The notes under the pieces are model-generated. The model made no database searches, was not told the origin of the DNA, and was given only the letters and a program-made list of their open reading frames with translations. DNA of 64,000 bases from an uncultured Bacilli bacterium (GTDB taxonomy: Bacteria > Bacillota_I > Bacilli_A > RF39 > UBA660), in NCBI GenBank assembly GCA_934148535.1, contig CAKPDF010000005.1, forward strand, positions 1-64,000, in the 5' to 3' direction. Made by a program: the position numbers and the translations under genes. Every line of letters begins with the position of its first letter. Position 1 is the stretch's first letter. This document shows positions 46,801 through 54,376 of this stretch, one piece after another.

Positions 46801-48715
46801 TATTAATTCTATTGAGGTAAAACTTATTGCTTCTAAATTTTCTACTTTGGGTACTTATGAGTTACAACTTTTGGATTATTATACTCCTAATACTGAGATA
46901 GATGTCTTGGGTGTTAATTTTGATGATCTTAGTAGTGATGTATCTTTACTTAATTCAGATGATATTCCTAGAGTTGCTAAGAGTGTGGAAGATGCTAATA
47001 AAAACTTTGGTTTGGGTATGAAGTCTGGTAATAATGGATGGATTACTGTTGGTAATACTGAGTTTTTAACTGATAGTAATAAGGTTGATGGTACTGATAC
47101 TTATTATAAAGATAATTCAACTGATATACCTAGTTTTGTATTTTATTTATATCATTCTAAGAACTTGACTGATACTAAGGATTTGGGAAGTGTTACAATA
47201 TCTTTGATGGTTGTTACGCCTATAGATGAATTATCTAATAAGGTGGAGAGAATTAATATAGTTGTTAAGTTATCGACTGCTTTATATGATGGTGATAATT
47301 ATGAGGCTACAATCAATGTTGGTAGTCAATATAAGATGTTTGCTAATTCAAATGTTAATATTACTAATGATGGTACTTTTAGTGCATATTATTCTTTGTT
47401 TTCTAATTCTGATAATACTATTTATAAGGATGGTTATTATAGGTCTTTAACTTCTTCTTATGTACTTCCTGTTGATACAAAAATTACTATGATTGATTTT
47501 GCAAGTGGTGATAGTCCTGAATATTATTATTATGTTGTTAATTCAACTGATTATAATGATGCGTTATATGAGTATAATAGAGAAGGTGAGGTTTCGTATA
47601 AGTTATCTAAGTTTGTTAAGATGGGTAGTATTAGTAGTGGTAATAATTATAATGATGAAGAGAAAAATTCTATATATTATGATAGTAAAACTAAAACAAT
47701 TAGTGAAGAATTTATTTTCATAGTAGATTTTAGTGAAAGTAATATTGATACAGATGTATTGTCAAAGTCGTTTTTATTGGAACTTAGAAATTCTAATGAT
47801 AATGCTGTTATTCCAGTACTTGGTATAGCACAGGAGAAAATGGTATTTAACTTATATGAAAATAAGGATGCTAAGGTTAATGTTAGTGGCAAGTTATCAT
47901 CTGATTCTATATATATAGGTGATAGTGTTACTTTAACTGCTACTACTGATTTTGTACAAGATAAAACCAATAATTCTTCAGTTATTTATGATACTAAATA
48001 TTTTGATCAAAAGATGGGAGTTAAATTATCTTTATATGATGAAAACGATAATTTAGTTAATGGCGCTAGTTTATTTGGTGTATCATTTACTTATAATGGT
48101 TCTACTTATTATCCTAGAGTTGATGGTACTGTTAGATTTAATATTGCTCCTAGGGTAACTAATGTTGCTGCTAAGATAAAAATTAATACTAAAAATAGTA
48201 CTTTAGCTAGTGGTAATTATAAAATTTTAATTGAATCTTTTGGTTCTTCTGATGGTATTTATTATGGTCTTAATGCTTCTAGTTCTACTTCAGTTAATTT
48301 AAAAGTTATTAATAATATTTTTGGAATGAGTGCGACAATGAGTGAAAAAAGTGCTATAATTGATGCTAAGACTGGTAATAATCTTAGTGGTACTAATAAA
48401 GTTGACTTTACTATAAATTATGATTCTGGTTTGGAAAATCCTAATATTCATATTTCTTTATATAGAAGGAAATATGATAATGTATATGATATGGATTATG
48501 ATTTAGTTGATTTAGCAGATTATCTTACTAGTAATGGATTTTCTAGTAGTAATGTTTTAAAGGAATATATATGTGTTTCTAATCCAGATGAGGTTAATAG
48601 TGTTAGTATTAGGTTTAAGGAGAATTTACCAACTGGTACTTATAAGGTAGTATTTAGTTTATATGATGGTAATTCTTATATTGGTAATATATATAAATAT
48701 ATAATTATTGAATAA
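40898..48715 (+). CDS. Giant YGG-repeat surface protein (2605 residues)
   Basis: A basic start and one helix (about residues 14-36) suggest export, but the site after it is not the YAWFT type, so it may stay anchored by this helix. An InlB B-repeat-like segment follows (FNGWVTNYNNA ... ITMHASWV). From about residue 680 to 1740 the chain is a run of Asn/Gly-rich repeats of mostly 24-33 residues, each with [VI][YF]GGGN, for example TVYGGGEKTSVG, LFGGSNTSGD and IYGGNNAGGIT. This pattern predicts a long beta-solenoid. The last 850 residues look like mixed beta domains. No LPxTG or other C-terminal anchor. GAGGTGAA precedes two consecutive ATG codons; either may be used. Confidence 0.85.
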   Translation: MMRRKLQKKCNKKMQILSILGVLVIVSIAFVTIGFSLGLFTTNSDGTINSSGNLSGVVDNKVIVDQEEEDWYYYQSLNYTESLDGTIPTGDNQNIYNSDNLVKVHITYSGTSISDSSLIGYVSLTERQNVYEYYKLYPIKDGYVTIDLIENPFTDRPTDKAFNGWVTNYNNATISYDDTYYERYVKIAVNDNSDIDITMHASWVNANVANITSTSNQWSSAFNNLKNKGMVQFGGTVAIYEDVTGLYTQETISGGNWWNRSYYPNGSYDQYGNDISGQQCNPGWGSNTCTYYAKVTENNYDPSITYYKLSNNGWNSQMQTYTPQITGYETLPGIEVGSNVSGYYRKIHVERYSSSAGYYNDLGIYQDSGTCNDRNGCDYYELIQYYDANGAEELALDGIEYYYLVTRDTNIIVMKATTDSVPGSSLNKPYTLTSVYNGNDYRNNVTWNVSNNAVIAYNDLNIENIKINSYSNNDYNGPNSRYDNTSRYFYGNYHNVRLGRGIVQSGNYKTFNAVLAGDNSSYNIGSSNNTTKYKIIIESGFYNSISLSNSSFSSSSSKYLNAKGIYGNDYDKVTNNNSYLDVYFCASSGWGGGNYYASNNSTSLIFDFIVKSGKFGSGKYNYATGIYVGGRGYGDHYAPKKVRVEGGWIYNLIGGPCSNSSRSSLNDIYMYITGGEIDSIVGGAGVSATYGNRIISVTGGTINYNVFGGSNGYQGSSGDGTLNGSSFVYIGGTAVIGSENNVNASNSLWGAEAGSVFGIGNGKNGTDSIGSNDNSNIVIDGKAVVKRNVYGGGNYGATGISSSLSSNSTNIKIKGGTVNGSVYGGGNNNGSGSSSKISNITIEMTDGIIEGSIYGGANKLGVVYGEVNLNVTGGTVNGSVYGGGEGGYQSSTNSGTFVTRNINVTIGKENSSNASPVIKTSVYGGSAFGTVNGNTRGTNISEYETNVNVYSGTINNVFGGGEGSSTYTPYVLGNIEVNIYGGTLNNVYGGNDLKGVPNGSVIVNVRGGEIDNAYAGGNQTSVESPYINLLGGTVNNAFGGGNSAGVTTSNVLLDGANCINIFGGSNNSGDVDLSNVSLKNGSATTVYGGNNLGGITTKTNVIVDGGDINTVYGGGEKTSVGEDTNIILNNKVVNLFGGSNTSGDIPVSYINVNDGVATNIYGGNNAGGITKISNITINGGYIDNVYGGGLKASSTTSNINLIYGVITNMYGGGSEAGVNDTHINLNKGNVVNLFGGSNTSGDVADSYIKNTTSTINNSNLTSSSSFTTSTVNNSGVTDKLSSETISVNIVNNTGKDIVNWDYYLIANSILFDSNWSSTKVWQDGNYIHANQVNQWYGTNTISNGNTHTFSFNVHSKVSYDKFKILGYIIIGYDSDGNEYKTVGFDDVYVTNLFGGNNLGGSTKTSNINLTSGEYDVIYGGGKKADTYLTNVNISDKAIVDTSVYGGGDEARVNTNTNVSINGAKVLGDVYGGGRQGEVTTDTNVILDSVTIRGSVYAGGDAGKVSGNTILKVDTSNIDGSIYGGGNQATVLGNTTVSSNHNEIANIFGGGNYGAIGGNTSVSVVGGVITDSIYAGGNGTTASVIGNTLLNISDNVNVGKHVFGGGNAATVGCDSDIVTNDNVTLTCNKSDSATGEVNIASATIGGNVYGGANTSRLFGVVDLNIGNDVIDSKYKLVGGDINIFGTVFGGGEANASGSEEYDFSYISVTKGINIYIDANGYNNFNISGSIFGSGNASSSGGYSYITISNYGSFDDYKNNISIQRADIVTLDNSAIFLSGAKDRTNKFDNELFTISRVDRLKLKNGSTLFLDRGANLLKRFSSLVDIEGEEVLASVSINSDSKKVEKNVDNRVYMHEGKNLNISDSETLSSYGEVDGMTFFGMFTRDRTGKISTALYSSKYESLDKVSSSELYYFSSGSYVVGLHKIDHDYYKDGFYSNYPSEEGDSIYSDYIIPTPPSASYYRWVIGEDINSIEVKLIASKFSTLGTYELQLLDYYTPNTEIDVLGVNFDDLSSDVSLLNSDDIPRVAKSVEDANKNFGLGMKSGNNGWITVGNTEFLTDSNKVDGTDTYYKDNSTDIPSFVFYLYHSKNLTDTKDLGSVTISLMVVTPIDELSNKVERINIVVKLSTALYDGDNYEATINVGSQYKMFANSNVNITNDGTFSAYYSLFSNSDNTIYKDGYYRSLTSSYVLPVDTKITMIDFASGDSPEYYYYVVNSTDYNDALYEYNREGEVSYKLSKFVKMGSISSGNNYNDEEKNSIYYDSKTKTISEEFIFIVDFSESNIDTDVLSKSFLLELRNSNDNAVIPVLGIAQEKMVFNLYENKDAKVNVSGKLSSDSIYIGDSVTLTATTDFVQDKTNNSSVIYDTKYFDQKMGVKLSLYDENDNLVNGASLFGVSFTYNGSTYYPRVDGTVRFNIAPRVTNVAAKIKINTKNSTLASGNYKILIESFGSSDGIYYGLNASSSTSVNLKVINNIFGMSATMSEKSAIIDAKTGNNLSGTNKVDFTINYDSGLENPNIHISLYRRKYDNVYDMDYDLVDLADYLTSNGFSSSNVLKEYICVSNPDEVNSVSIRFKENLPTGTYKVVFSLYDGNSYIGNIYKYIIIE
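42940..46120 (+). repeat. Tandem YGG-motif protein repeats
   Basis: Dozens of [VIL][YF]GG[GSN] motifs, encoded by forms of TATGGTGGTGGT, recur about every 24-33 codons; the best-phased part (about 44150-44620) has a period of 24-25 residues. A non-repeat insert of about 130 residues interrupts at about 44640-45060. Confidence 0.85.
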
Positions 48716-48734
48716 GTAAAAAAGAGGTGAAATT

Positions 48735-48866
48735 ATGGATAATATTGATTTTAAGGAGTTATCTTCTTTAGAGTTATTAGAACTTTATAAAAGAATTAAT
48801 GCTTTTATAGATTATTTAGATAAGGAAATTAAAGATAATTTAGATGGAGATGATATTAATGCTTAA
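48735..48866 (+). CDS. 43-residue acidic helical protein
   Basis: GAGGTG precedes the ATG and the frame reads MDNIDFKELSSLELLELYKR, then a second helix and an Asp-rich end. Its stop overlaps the start of the next gene by 8 nt (ATGCTTAA), so the two are translationally coupled. Lies 19 nt after the giant gene. No family recognised. Confidence 0.7.
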   Translation: MDNIDFKELSSLELLELYKRINAFIDYLDKEIKDNLDGDDINA

Positions 48867-50406
48867 TGATTTTGATAATAAGATTTCTTCTATAAAAGAG
48901 GTATTATCCAATTTACCTAAAAATAATATTAAGAATAAGAAAAAATATTTGGATACTATTAAGTTAAATAAAGATGAGTATTTGAGATATAAGGATTTAA
49001 TATATAAAGAATTAGTTAATAGGTATAATAGTATTTTAAATGTGAAAAGAAATGATAATATAGATAGATATAAAAATGATATTGATAATATGCTTGAAAA
49101 TATTTGTTATACTAATCAATATTATACTTCTTATGAATTATCTGGTTTAGATAGAATATTGTTTGATTTAAGTCATTTTTATAAGGGAAATCTTGATAGA
49201 GTTCATAAGGATATTGATAGCGCTATTAAATGTTTTGCTTCTATTAATATTAAATTAGAGGCTAAGGATTTTAATTTTAGTAGATATACAAGTGAATATA
49301 TGGATTATTTTATAAGATGTTATAATAATGGCGATGTTGATACTTTAAAGGAGAAGTTTTCTAATATTTATTGGAAATGTCCTGACATTATTTTTCATAT
49401 TGAAGTTAATTTTAAGTATTTATACTGGAAGAATAAAAAGAAATTTGATAATTATTACAATATGAGGAAGAAAGAGGTATTTAATAAATATAATAATAAT
49501 TGTTTAGAATATTTAAATCATTATTATGAAATTAAAAAGAGTTATGATAAAGAAATTTTTGAGGATAAGTATTTAATTATTGATAGTTTTATTAATAATA
49601 TAAATAATGTTTCTGATTATAATGATTCAAAGAATAGTAAAAATTTAGAGGATTTAGTGTCTAGTTATAATAGTGATATGGATATTAATTATTCTAATAT
49701 ATTTAGTCTATATTATTCTTTAATTGAATATAAGGGAATAATGGAAGTTTCTAATATTATAGATAAGGTTAAAGAATTGTATAATAATAAAAATCAATAT
49801 AAGAATGTTTTAAAAACAAAATATAAAGATATTTCAAAATTAGAGGGAAAATTATTTTCTTTAAATAAAAAGGTTAATAGTAAATGTTTATTTAAGAAAA
49901 AGACTGATAGTTATATAGAAAATATGGATATTTCTATTGATAATACTATTATGGAAATAAAGAAATTATATGATAATTTAGATTTTGATAGATTTTATGA
50001 TAGGGTTAGTATGCTTGAAGATAATGCTAGTTATTATGATATATTGTTATTAGTTAGATCTAATTATATATTTTTGAGAAGTATTTATAAGGAAGAAAAT
50101 GATGATGTTACTAATGAATATATAAATGATATGATATTAAAGTTGGATGAATTATTATTGAGTCCTTATAATACAATTATTGATAATATTTTTATAAATA
50201 ATAGTAAAGATATTGGACTTATTATAAGTGATAGATATAAACTTATGAATTTTAATATTAATTCTGATATGTTGGATATTAATAATATTGATTCTATTAT
50301 TAATACTTGTAAGAAAATTCTTGTTTATAAGAGTATTAAAGATAATAATATTAATATAGAAGATATGTCTTTTATTTGTGAGGTTAAAAATAATATTGAT
50401 TGTTAA
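48859..50406 (+). CDS. Cytoplasmic helical protein of unknown function
   Basis: A 515-residue Asn/Lys/Asp-rich protein with no signal or membrane helix, almost wholly helical with likely coiled coils (about residues 295-350). Two Trp/Cys spots (IYWKCPDI) are the only distinctive residues. The start at 48859 has GGAG at 48846-48849 and overlaps the upstream stop; the ATG at 48844 lacks a good site. It is coupled to the giant surface gene, so it might serve it inside the cell as a chaperone or regulator (inference). Confidence 0.72.
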   Translation: MLNDFDNKISSIKEVLSNLPKNNIKNKKKYLDTIKLNKDEYLRYKDLIYKELVNRYNSILNVKRNDNIDRYKNDIDNMLENICYTNQYYTSYELSGLDRILFDLSHFYKGNLDRVHKDIDSAIKCFASINIKLEAKDFNFSRYTSEYMDYFIRCYNNGDVDTLKEKFSNIYWKCPDIIFHIEVNFKYLYWKNKKKFDNYYNMRKKEVFNKYNNNCLEYLNHYYEIKKSYDKEIFEDKYLIIDSFINNINNVSDYNDSKNSKNLEDLVSSYNSDMDINYSNIFSLYYSLIEYKGIMEVSNIIDKVKELYNNKNQYKNVLKTKYKDISKLEGKLFSLNKKVNSKCLFKKKTDSYIENMDISIDNTIMEIKKLYDNLDFDRFYDRVSMLEDNASYYDILLLVRSNYIFLRSIYKEENDDVTNEYINDMILKLDELLLSPYNTIIDNIFINNSKDIGLIISDRYKLMNFNINSDMLDINNIDSIINTCKKILVYKSIKDNNINIEDMSFICEVKNNIDC

Positions 50407-50533
50407 TTTTATATTTATATTGATATTTTTAGTTATTTAGTTATGTATTATAATTGTTTATTAGTTAATTAGAAAGTTAAATTATTGCATATGGGTTTAT
50501 TATATGTTATACTTTTTTTAGAAGGTGATAGGT

Positions 50534-51061
50534 ATGAAGAAGTTTTTTAAGATTTTATCTAGGGTGTTATTAATTCCTTATATATTTATAGTAGTAGTTG
50601 TTACTGCTTGTTTGTTATGTTATAACGAATTTCATGTAACTGAGTTTGGAGATTATAGTTTTATTATAATTGATGATAAATCTTTAGAACCAACATTTAA
50701 AAAGGGAGATTTAGTAGTTGTAAAAAGAGAAGATCCATCTGATATTAAGATTGGAGAGGGTGTATTTTTTTATGATACTTATGAGCAACAGGTTAGTATT
50801 AATTTAGGTAATGTTGTTGGTAAGAAAAAAGTTACTAATAGTGAGTATACTTTTTCAATGGATGGTGAATATGAATTTTCTTCTCAATATGTAATTGGGA
50901 AGGTTGATAACAGTAAGGTTTATAATGGCCTTGGTAGTGTTTTATCTGTTTTAGAGTCTAGATGGGTATTTTTATTAGTTATTATTTTACCTGTATTATT
51001 GATATTTGTTTATGAGATATATGCTTTCGTAATTGAAGTTAAGCATTCTTTAAAGAAGTAA
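50534..51061 (+). CDS. Signal peptidase I-like protein without catalytic His
   Basis: A paralogue of the 30135 protein. The Ser region is well kept (KSLEPTFKKGDLVVVKRE), but the segment that should hold the His reads INLGNVVGKK, with Gly at that position. N-terminal helix about residues 9-29; C-terminal helix within LESRWVFLLVIILPVLLIFVYEIY, the block shared with the paralogue. AAGGTG precedes the ATG. It lies directly before a TasA-like gene, as its paralogue does. Confidence 0.8.
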   Translation: MKKFFKILSRVLLIPYIFIVVVVTACLLCYNEFHVTEFGDYSFIIIDDKSLEPTFKKGDLVVVKREDPSDIKIGEGVFFYDTYEQQVSINLGNVVGKKKVTNSEYTFSMDGEYEFSSQYVIGKVDNSKVYNGLGSVLSVLESRWVFLLVIILPVLLIFVYEIYAFVIEVKHSLKK

Positions 51062-51073
51062 TTTGGGTATGCT

Positions 51074-51679
51074 ATGAAGAAAATAAGGGTATTATTTATT
51101 GCTAATGTTTTATTTTTGATATTATTTTGTTTTGAACTTGTTAATACATATTCTGTATTTGAAAGTAATGCTTCAGGTGAGGTTACTAGTAAGCTTGCTA
51201 CATGGAAAGTTTTGATTAATGGTACTGATATTGTAAAATCTAATACTTTTACTTTAGATGAGATTAATTTTGATACTTCTAATAGAGTTGTTAGTGGTAA
51301 GGCTGCTCCTGGTATTGCAGGTAGTTTTGATATAGTTATTGTTGCAGATGATACTGAAGTTGCTTTTAGATATGATATAACTTTTGATTTTTCTGCTTTA
51401 GATAATAAAGAATTTTCTGTTGTTTCAATTGAAGATGTAAATGGGGGTAATCTTATTAGAACTGATAAGTTTGTTTATAGCGGTGTGTATTCGTTAGATG
51501 ATATTAAAAATGGTTATATTGGTGATATAAAGGTTAGTTTATTATGGAATAATAATGAAGATAATAATAATAAAGATTATGAACTTGGTAGTAAATTTAA
51601 TAATAAATTAAATATTCCAGTTAGTGTACATGTTATTCAGTATCAAGGTGATGGTTTGGAGGAATATGTAGAGAATTAA
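51074..51679 (+). CDS. TasA-like secreted subunit
   Basis: A helix ends FELVNTYSVFESNASGE, then SKLATWKVLINGTDIV, close to the minus-strand 37113 protein. A beta domain of about 160 residues follows, with APGIAGSFDIVIV. The only Cys is in the helix. GGGTATG precedes the ATG, 12 nt after the His-less peptidase homologue. Probably processed by the SipW enzyme encoded next. Confidence 0.8.
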   Translation: MKKIRVLFIANVLFLILFCFELVNTYSVFESNASGEVTSKLATWKVLINGTDIVKSNTFTLDEINFDTSNRVVSGKAAPGIAGSFDIVIVADDTEVAFRYDITFDFSALDNKEFSVVSIEDVNGGNLIRTDKFVYSGVYSLDDIKNGYIGDIKVSLLWNNNEDNNNKDYELGSKFNNKLNIPVSVHVIQYQGDGLEEYVEN

Positions 51680-51692
51680 AAGTGGTGAAATT

Positions 51693-52298
51693 ATGGCTAA
51701 AAAGATATTAGATAGATTTTTTCAGATTATTTTAAATATATTACTTGTGCTAGTGTTTTTGGTACTTGGTTTTGCTATGTATAGTTATGTAATGTTAAAT
51801 ATGTTTCATAAGGACTATGTTAATGTTTTTGGCTATACTTTTTTTGAGGTTGCTAGTGGAAGTATGGGGGAAGCTATTCATATATCTGATATGGTTATTG
51901 TTAAAATTAATTCGTCTTATGATGTTGGTGATGTTATTACTTATTATAATGATGGTGATTTTATAACTCATAGGGTTGTTTCAATAGATAATGATAAAAT
52001 TATTTGTAGAGGGGACGCTAATACTAGTAATGATAATCCTATTAATAATAGTGTTGTTTTAGGTAGGGTTGTTTATGTATTTAAAAATGTTGGAATATGG
52101 AAAAAGATACTTATGACTCCTAAGGTATTTATTTCTATGGTTATAACTTTATTTCTTTTTAGTTTTACTTTTTCTTATAATAAAAAGATTCCACGAAGGA
52201 GAAAAAATAAGGATACTGTAGATTATAGTGATACTTATTCTCATATTACTGATCCTGAGATTCCTTTTAAGAAAGGGGATGAGGACAAAAATGTTTAA
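51693..52298 (+). CDS. SipW-type signal peptidase I
   Basis: Helix at about residues 10-35; catalytic Ser in EVASGSMGEAIHISDMVIV; catalytic His in FITHRVVSI; third block CRGDANTSNDNP. A second helix lies at about 148-166, followed by a charged cytoplasmic tail. GGTGA precedes the ATG. Its stop overlaps the start of the next subunit gene by 8 nt (ATGTTTAA), so enzyme and substrate are translationally coupled. Confidence 0.9.
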   Translation: MAKKILDRFFQIILNILLVLVFLVLGFAMYSYVMLNMFHKDYVNVFGYTFFEVASGSMGEAIHISDMVIVKINSSYDVGDVITYYNDGDFITHRVVSIDNDKIICRGDANTSNDNPINNSVVLGRVVYVFKNVGIWKKILMTPKVFISMVITLFLFSFTFSYNKKIPRRRKNKDTVDYSDTYSHITDPEIPFKKGDEDKNV

Positions 52299-52878
52299 TA
52301 AACGAAGATTCTTTTTAATAAGTAAGTTAAATATTGTATTTATAATATTTGTAGTAATATTGTATTTTTGTCCTGTTACATTATCTAAATATGAGTCTAA
52401 TTCTAATGGTTCTGCAGTTAGTAGTATTGCTTATTATGTTGTTGGTACTGATTATCAAACAGATGCTATTAATTTAATGGGGATGATTCCTAGGAATGAG
52501 GATTATGTTTATAATTTTACTGTTTCTAATTTTGATAGTGATGGTAATTTAGCTGAGACTGATTTGTCTTATGATTTATCTGTTGTTACTACTACTAATT
52601 TGCCTTTAGAATACGAATTATATATTAGTAATGATGGTGGTAATACTTATAGTAATGCTGTTACTTTAGATGAGACAAAGAGAGATGATTCTGATACTTA
52701 TTTTAGATATTTATATACTAATAAGGTAAGTATTAGTCATTTGGAAAGAGTAACTTATAATTATACTTTAAAGGTTAAATTTGCTAAGAGTTATAATAAT
52801 TATATTTATCAAGATATTGTTGAGGGGGTACGTATTATTATAGATTCTAAGCAAGTGTTAAGTGGTGAAAATATGTAA
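52291..52878 (+). CDS. TasA-like secreted subunit
   Basis: A basic start, a helix ending YFCPVTLSKYESNSNGSAVSS, and a TasA-type beta domain (AYYVVGTDYQTDAINLMGMIP, then YNFTVSNFDSDGNLAETDLSY). The start at 52291 overlaps the SipW stop; the ATG further upstream lies inside the SipW gene. A ragged hairpin follows the stop, then the strong promoter of the major subunit. Confidence 0.82.
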   Translation: MFNKRRFFLISKLNIVFIIFVVILYFCPVTLSKYESNSNGSAVSSIAYYVVGTDYQTDAINLMGMIPRNEDYVYNFTVSNFDSDGNLAETDLSYDLSVVTTTNLPLEYELYISNDGGNTYSNAVTLDETKRDDSDTYFRYLYTNKVSISHLERVTYNYTLKVKFAKSYNNYIYQDIVEGVRIIIDSKQVLSGENM

Positions 52879-52923
52879 TAGTTTACACTTTATAAAAATG
52901 TAAATATTATGTCAAGAAAATTG

Positions 52924-52952
52924 TTGCATTATGTCGAAATTTGTGATATGAT
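52924..52952 (+). promoter_or_regulatory. Promoter of the major subunit gene
   Basis: TTGCAT (52924-52929) and TATGAT (52947-52952, with TG one base upstream) are spaced by 17 bp. The transcript would have a leader of about 70 nt with a strong GAAGGAG site. Confidence 0.6.
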
Positions 52953-53030
52953 TTTGTTAGGATATAAATAGGGGAGTGTTATAAGCTCGATTATTATTTA
53001 TCTATTAAATACTTAAGAAGGAGTGTTAAT

Positions 53031-54146
53031 ATGGAAGAAAAAGAAAAGAAAGAAATGCAAGAAACTGTTGTTATTCCTGTGGAAGAAGAGAAAAAAGGAC
53101 ATAAAAAAAGAGCAATTTTATTATTACTTTTATTATTAATAACAGGTTTCTTATTGACAACATCAACTTATGCATGGTTTACATCAAATACTACTGTTTC
53201 AGTTAATAATATTCAAGTTAATGTTGCCACACAAAATGGTATTCAGTTATCAGTTGATGGCATTAACTGGAAATCAATTTTGTCTACTACTGATTTGCAA
53301 GGAGCTTATAATACTTATGGCGCTGCTACAAATCAATTACCTTCAACATTAGAACCAGTATCTACTGCTATGGATTTAAATAATGATTATTTAAAGATGT
53401 TTTATGGTGTGGTTGATACTAATGCTGCTGGTGATTATATTTTAACTGCTACAGATGTTAGTACGGTTTTAGATAATCATAGTACTGTTGAAGGTACAGC
53501 AGGTGGTACTACTGGTAAGTTTGTTATGTTTGATTTATTCTTCAAACTTGATGGTACTGCTGGTACTGCTACTAATATTTATATGACATCTAGTTCTGGA
53601 ATTAAAGCTGAAGGTAATGATTCAGGTATTAAGAATGCTTCAAGAGTTGCATTTATTAATTTAGGAAGTTTAACTTCTGATAAGACATCTACTGAGGTAC
53701 AAGCTATAACTGGTGGAACTGATAAATATTTATGGGAACCAAATTATGATGCTCATACTGCTACTGGTGTTAATAATGCTGTTCAAGTTTATAAAATGAG
53801 TGCAGATTCTATTAAGGCTGGAACTGATAATACAATAATTAATTATGATGGAATAAATGCTACTATAAGTTCTGATGAGAATGTTAAATTAGGTGAAGCT
53901 AATAGTTCTCATAAAACTTCTGGAAATAAGTTTACTACAGTTACTCCTGCATATACAACAAAAGAAAGTTTTAGTGGTGCTGATAGTACTGAGACTCAAC
54001 AGATATTTAATTTAACAGCTGGAAATATTACTAAGGTTAGAGTTTATTTCTGGATTGAGGGTCAAGATGTTGATTGCGAAAATGGTGCATCTGGTGGTAA
54101 CATTGTATTAAATCTTCAATTTACTACTAATCAACCTGGTGCTTAA
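53031..54146 (+). CDS. Probable major TasA-like fibre subunit
   Basis: A charged cytoplasmic start of about 25 residues, a Leu-rich helix ending TTSTYAWFTSNTTVSVN (SipW-cognate style), and a beta-rich domain of about 310 residues. It aligns with the 38610 protein throughout. The only Cys is in WIEGQDVDCENGAS near the end. Codons are more varied (A- and C-ending) than in flanking genes, it has its own promoter, a strong GAAGGAG site and its own terminator, all fitting high expression. Role as main fibre subunit is inference. Confidence 0.8.
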   Translation: MEEKEKKEMQETVVIPVEEEKKGHKKRAILLLLLLLITGFLLTTSTYAWFTSNTTVSVNNIQVNVATQNGIQLSVDGINWKSILSTTDLQGAYNTYGAATNQLPSTLEPVSTAMDLNNDYLKMFYGVVDTNAAGDYILTATDVSTVLDNHSTVEGTAGGTTGKFVMFDLFFKLDGTAGTATNIYMTSSSGIKAEGNDSGIKNASRVAFINLGSLTSDKTSTEVQAITGGTDKYLWEPNYDAHTATGVNNAVQVYKMSADSIKAGTDNTIINYDGINATISSDENVKLGEANSSHKTSGNKFTTVTPAYTTKESFSGADSTETQQIFNLTAGNITKVRVYFWIEGQDVDCENGASGGNIVLNLQFTTNQPGA

Positions 54147-54179
54147 TTAAAATGGTTCTTCACGGATGATGAGAGTTTA

Positions 54180-54218
54180 AAAAATAGTTTCTCGACGAAA
54201 TGTTGGGAAACTATTTTT
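54180..54218 (+). terminator. Terminator of the major subunit gene
   Basis: AAAAATAGTTTC (54180-54191) pairs with GAAACTATTTTT (54207-54218), ending in T. Confidence 0.85.
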
Positions 54219-54376
54219 CTAATCTCCACGAATTAATGGGAATATTTTATTAATTAATTTTATTGAAAATTCTACACGATATAATGGGAGTTTATAAATA
54301 GAAAAAGTGAGACAAATTGGTTCATTGTAAATGTTAGCATTTTTTGTAGGTTTTTGTTAAAGTTAATTTGTAGCCT
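54219..54376. other. Short non-coding stretch before the IS remnants
   Basis: AT-rich, with two loosely similar copies of a CACGA-TAATGGGA sequence (about 54227 and 54275). No ORF or RNA recognised. Confidence 0.4.

Noticed and set aside
41339..48000. Several additional frames of 60-97 codons on both strands inside the giant gene
   Set aside because: They are low-complexity Ile/Leu/Ser or Met/Val shadows of the T-rich repeat codons, with no ribosome-binding sites.
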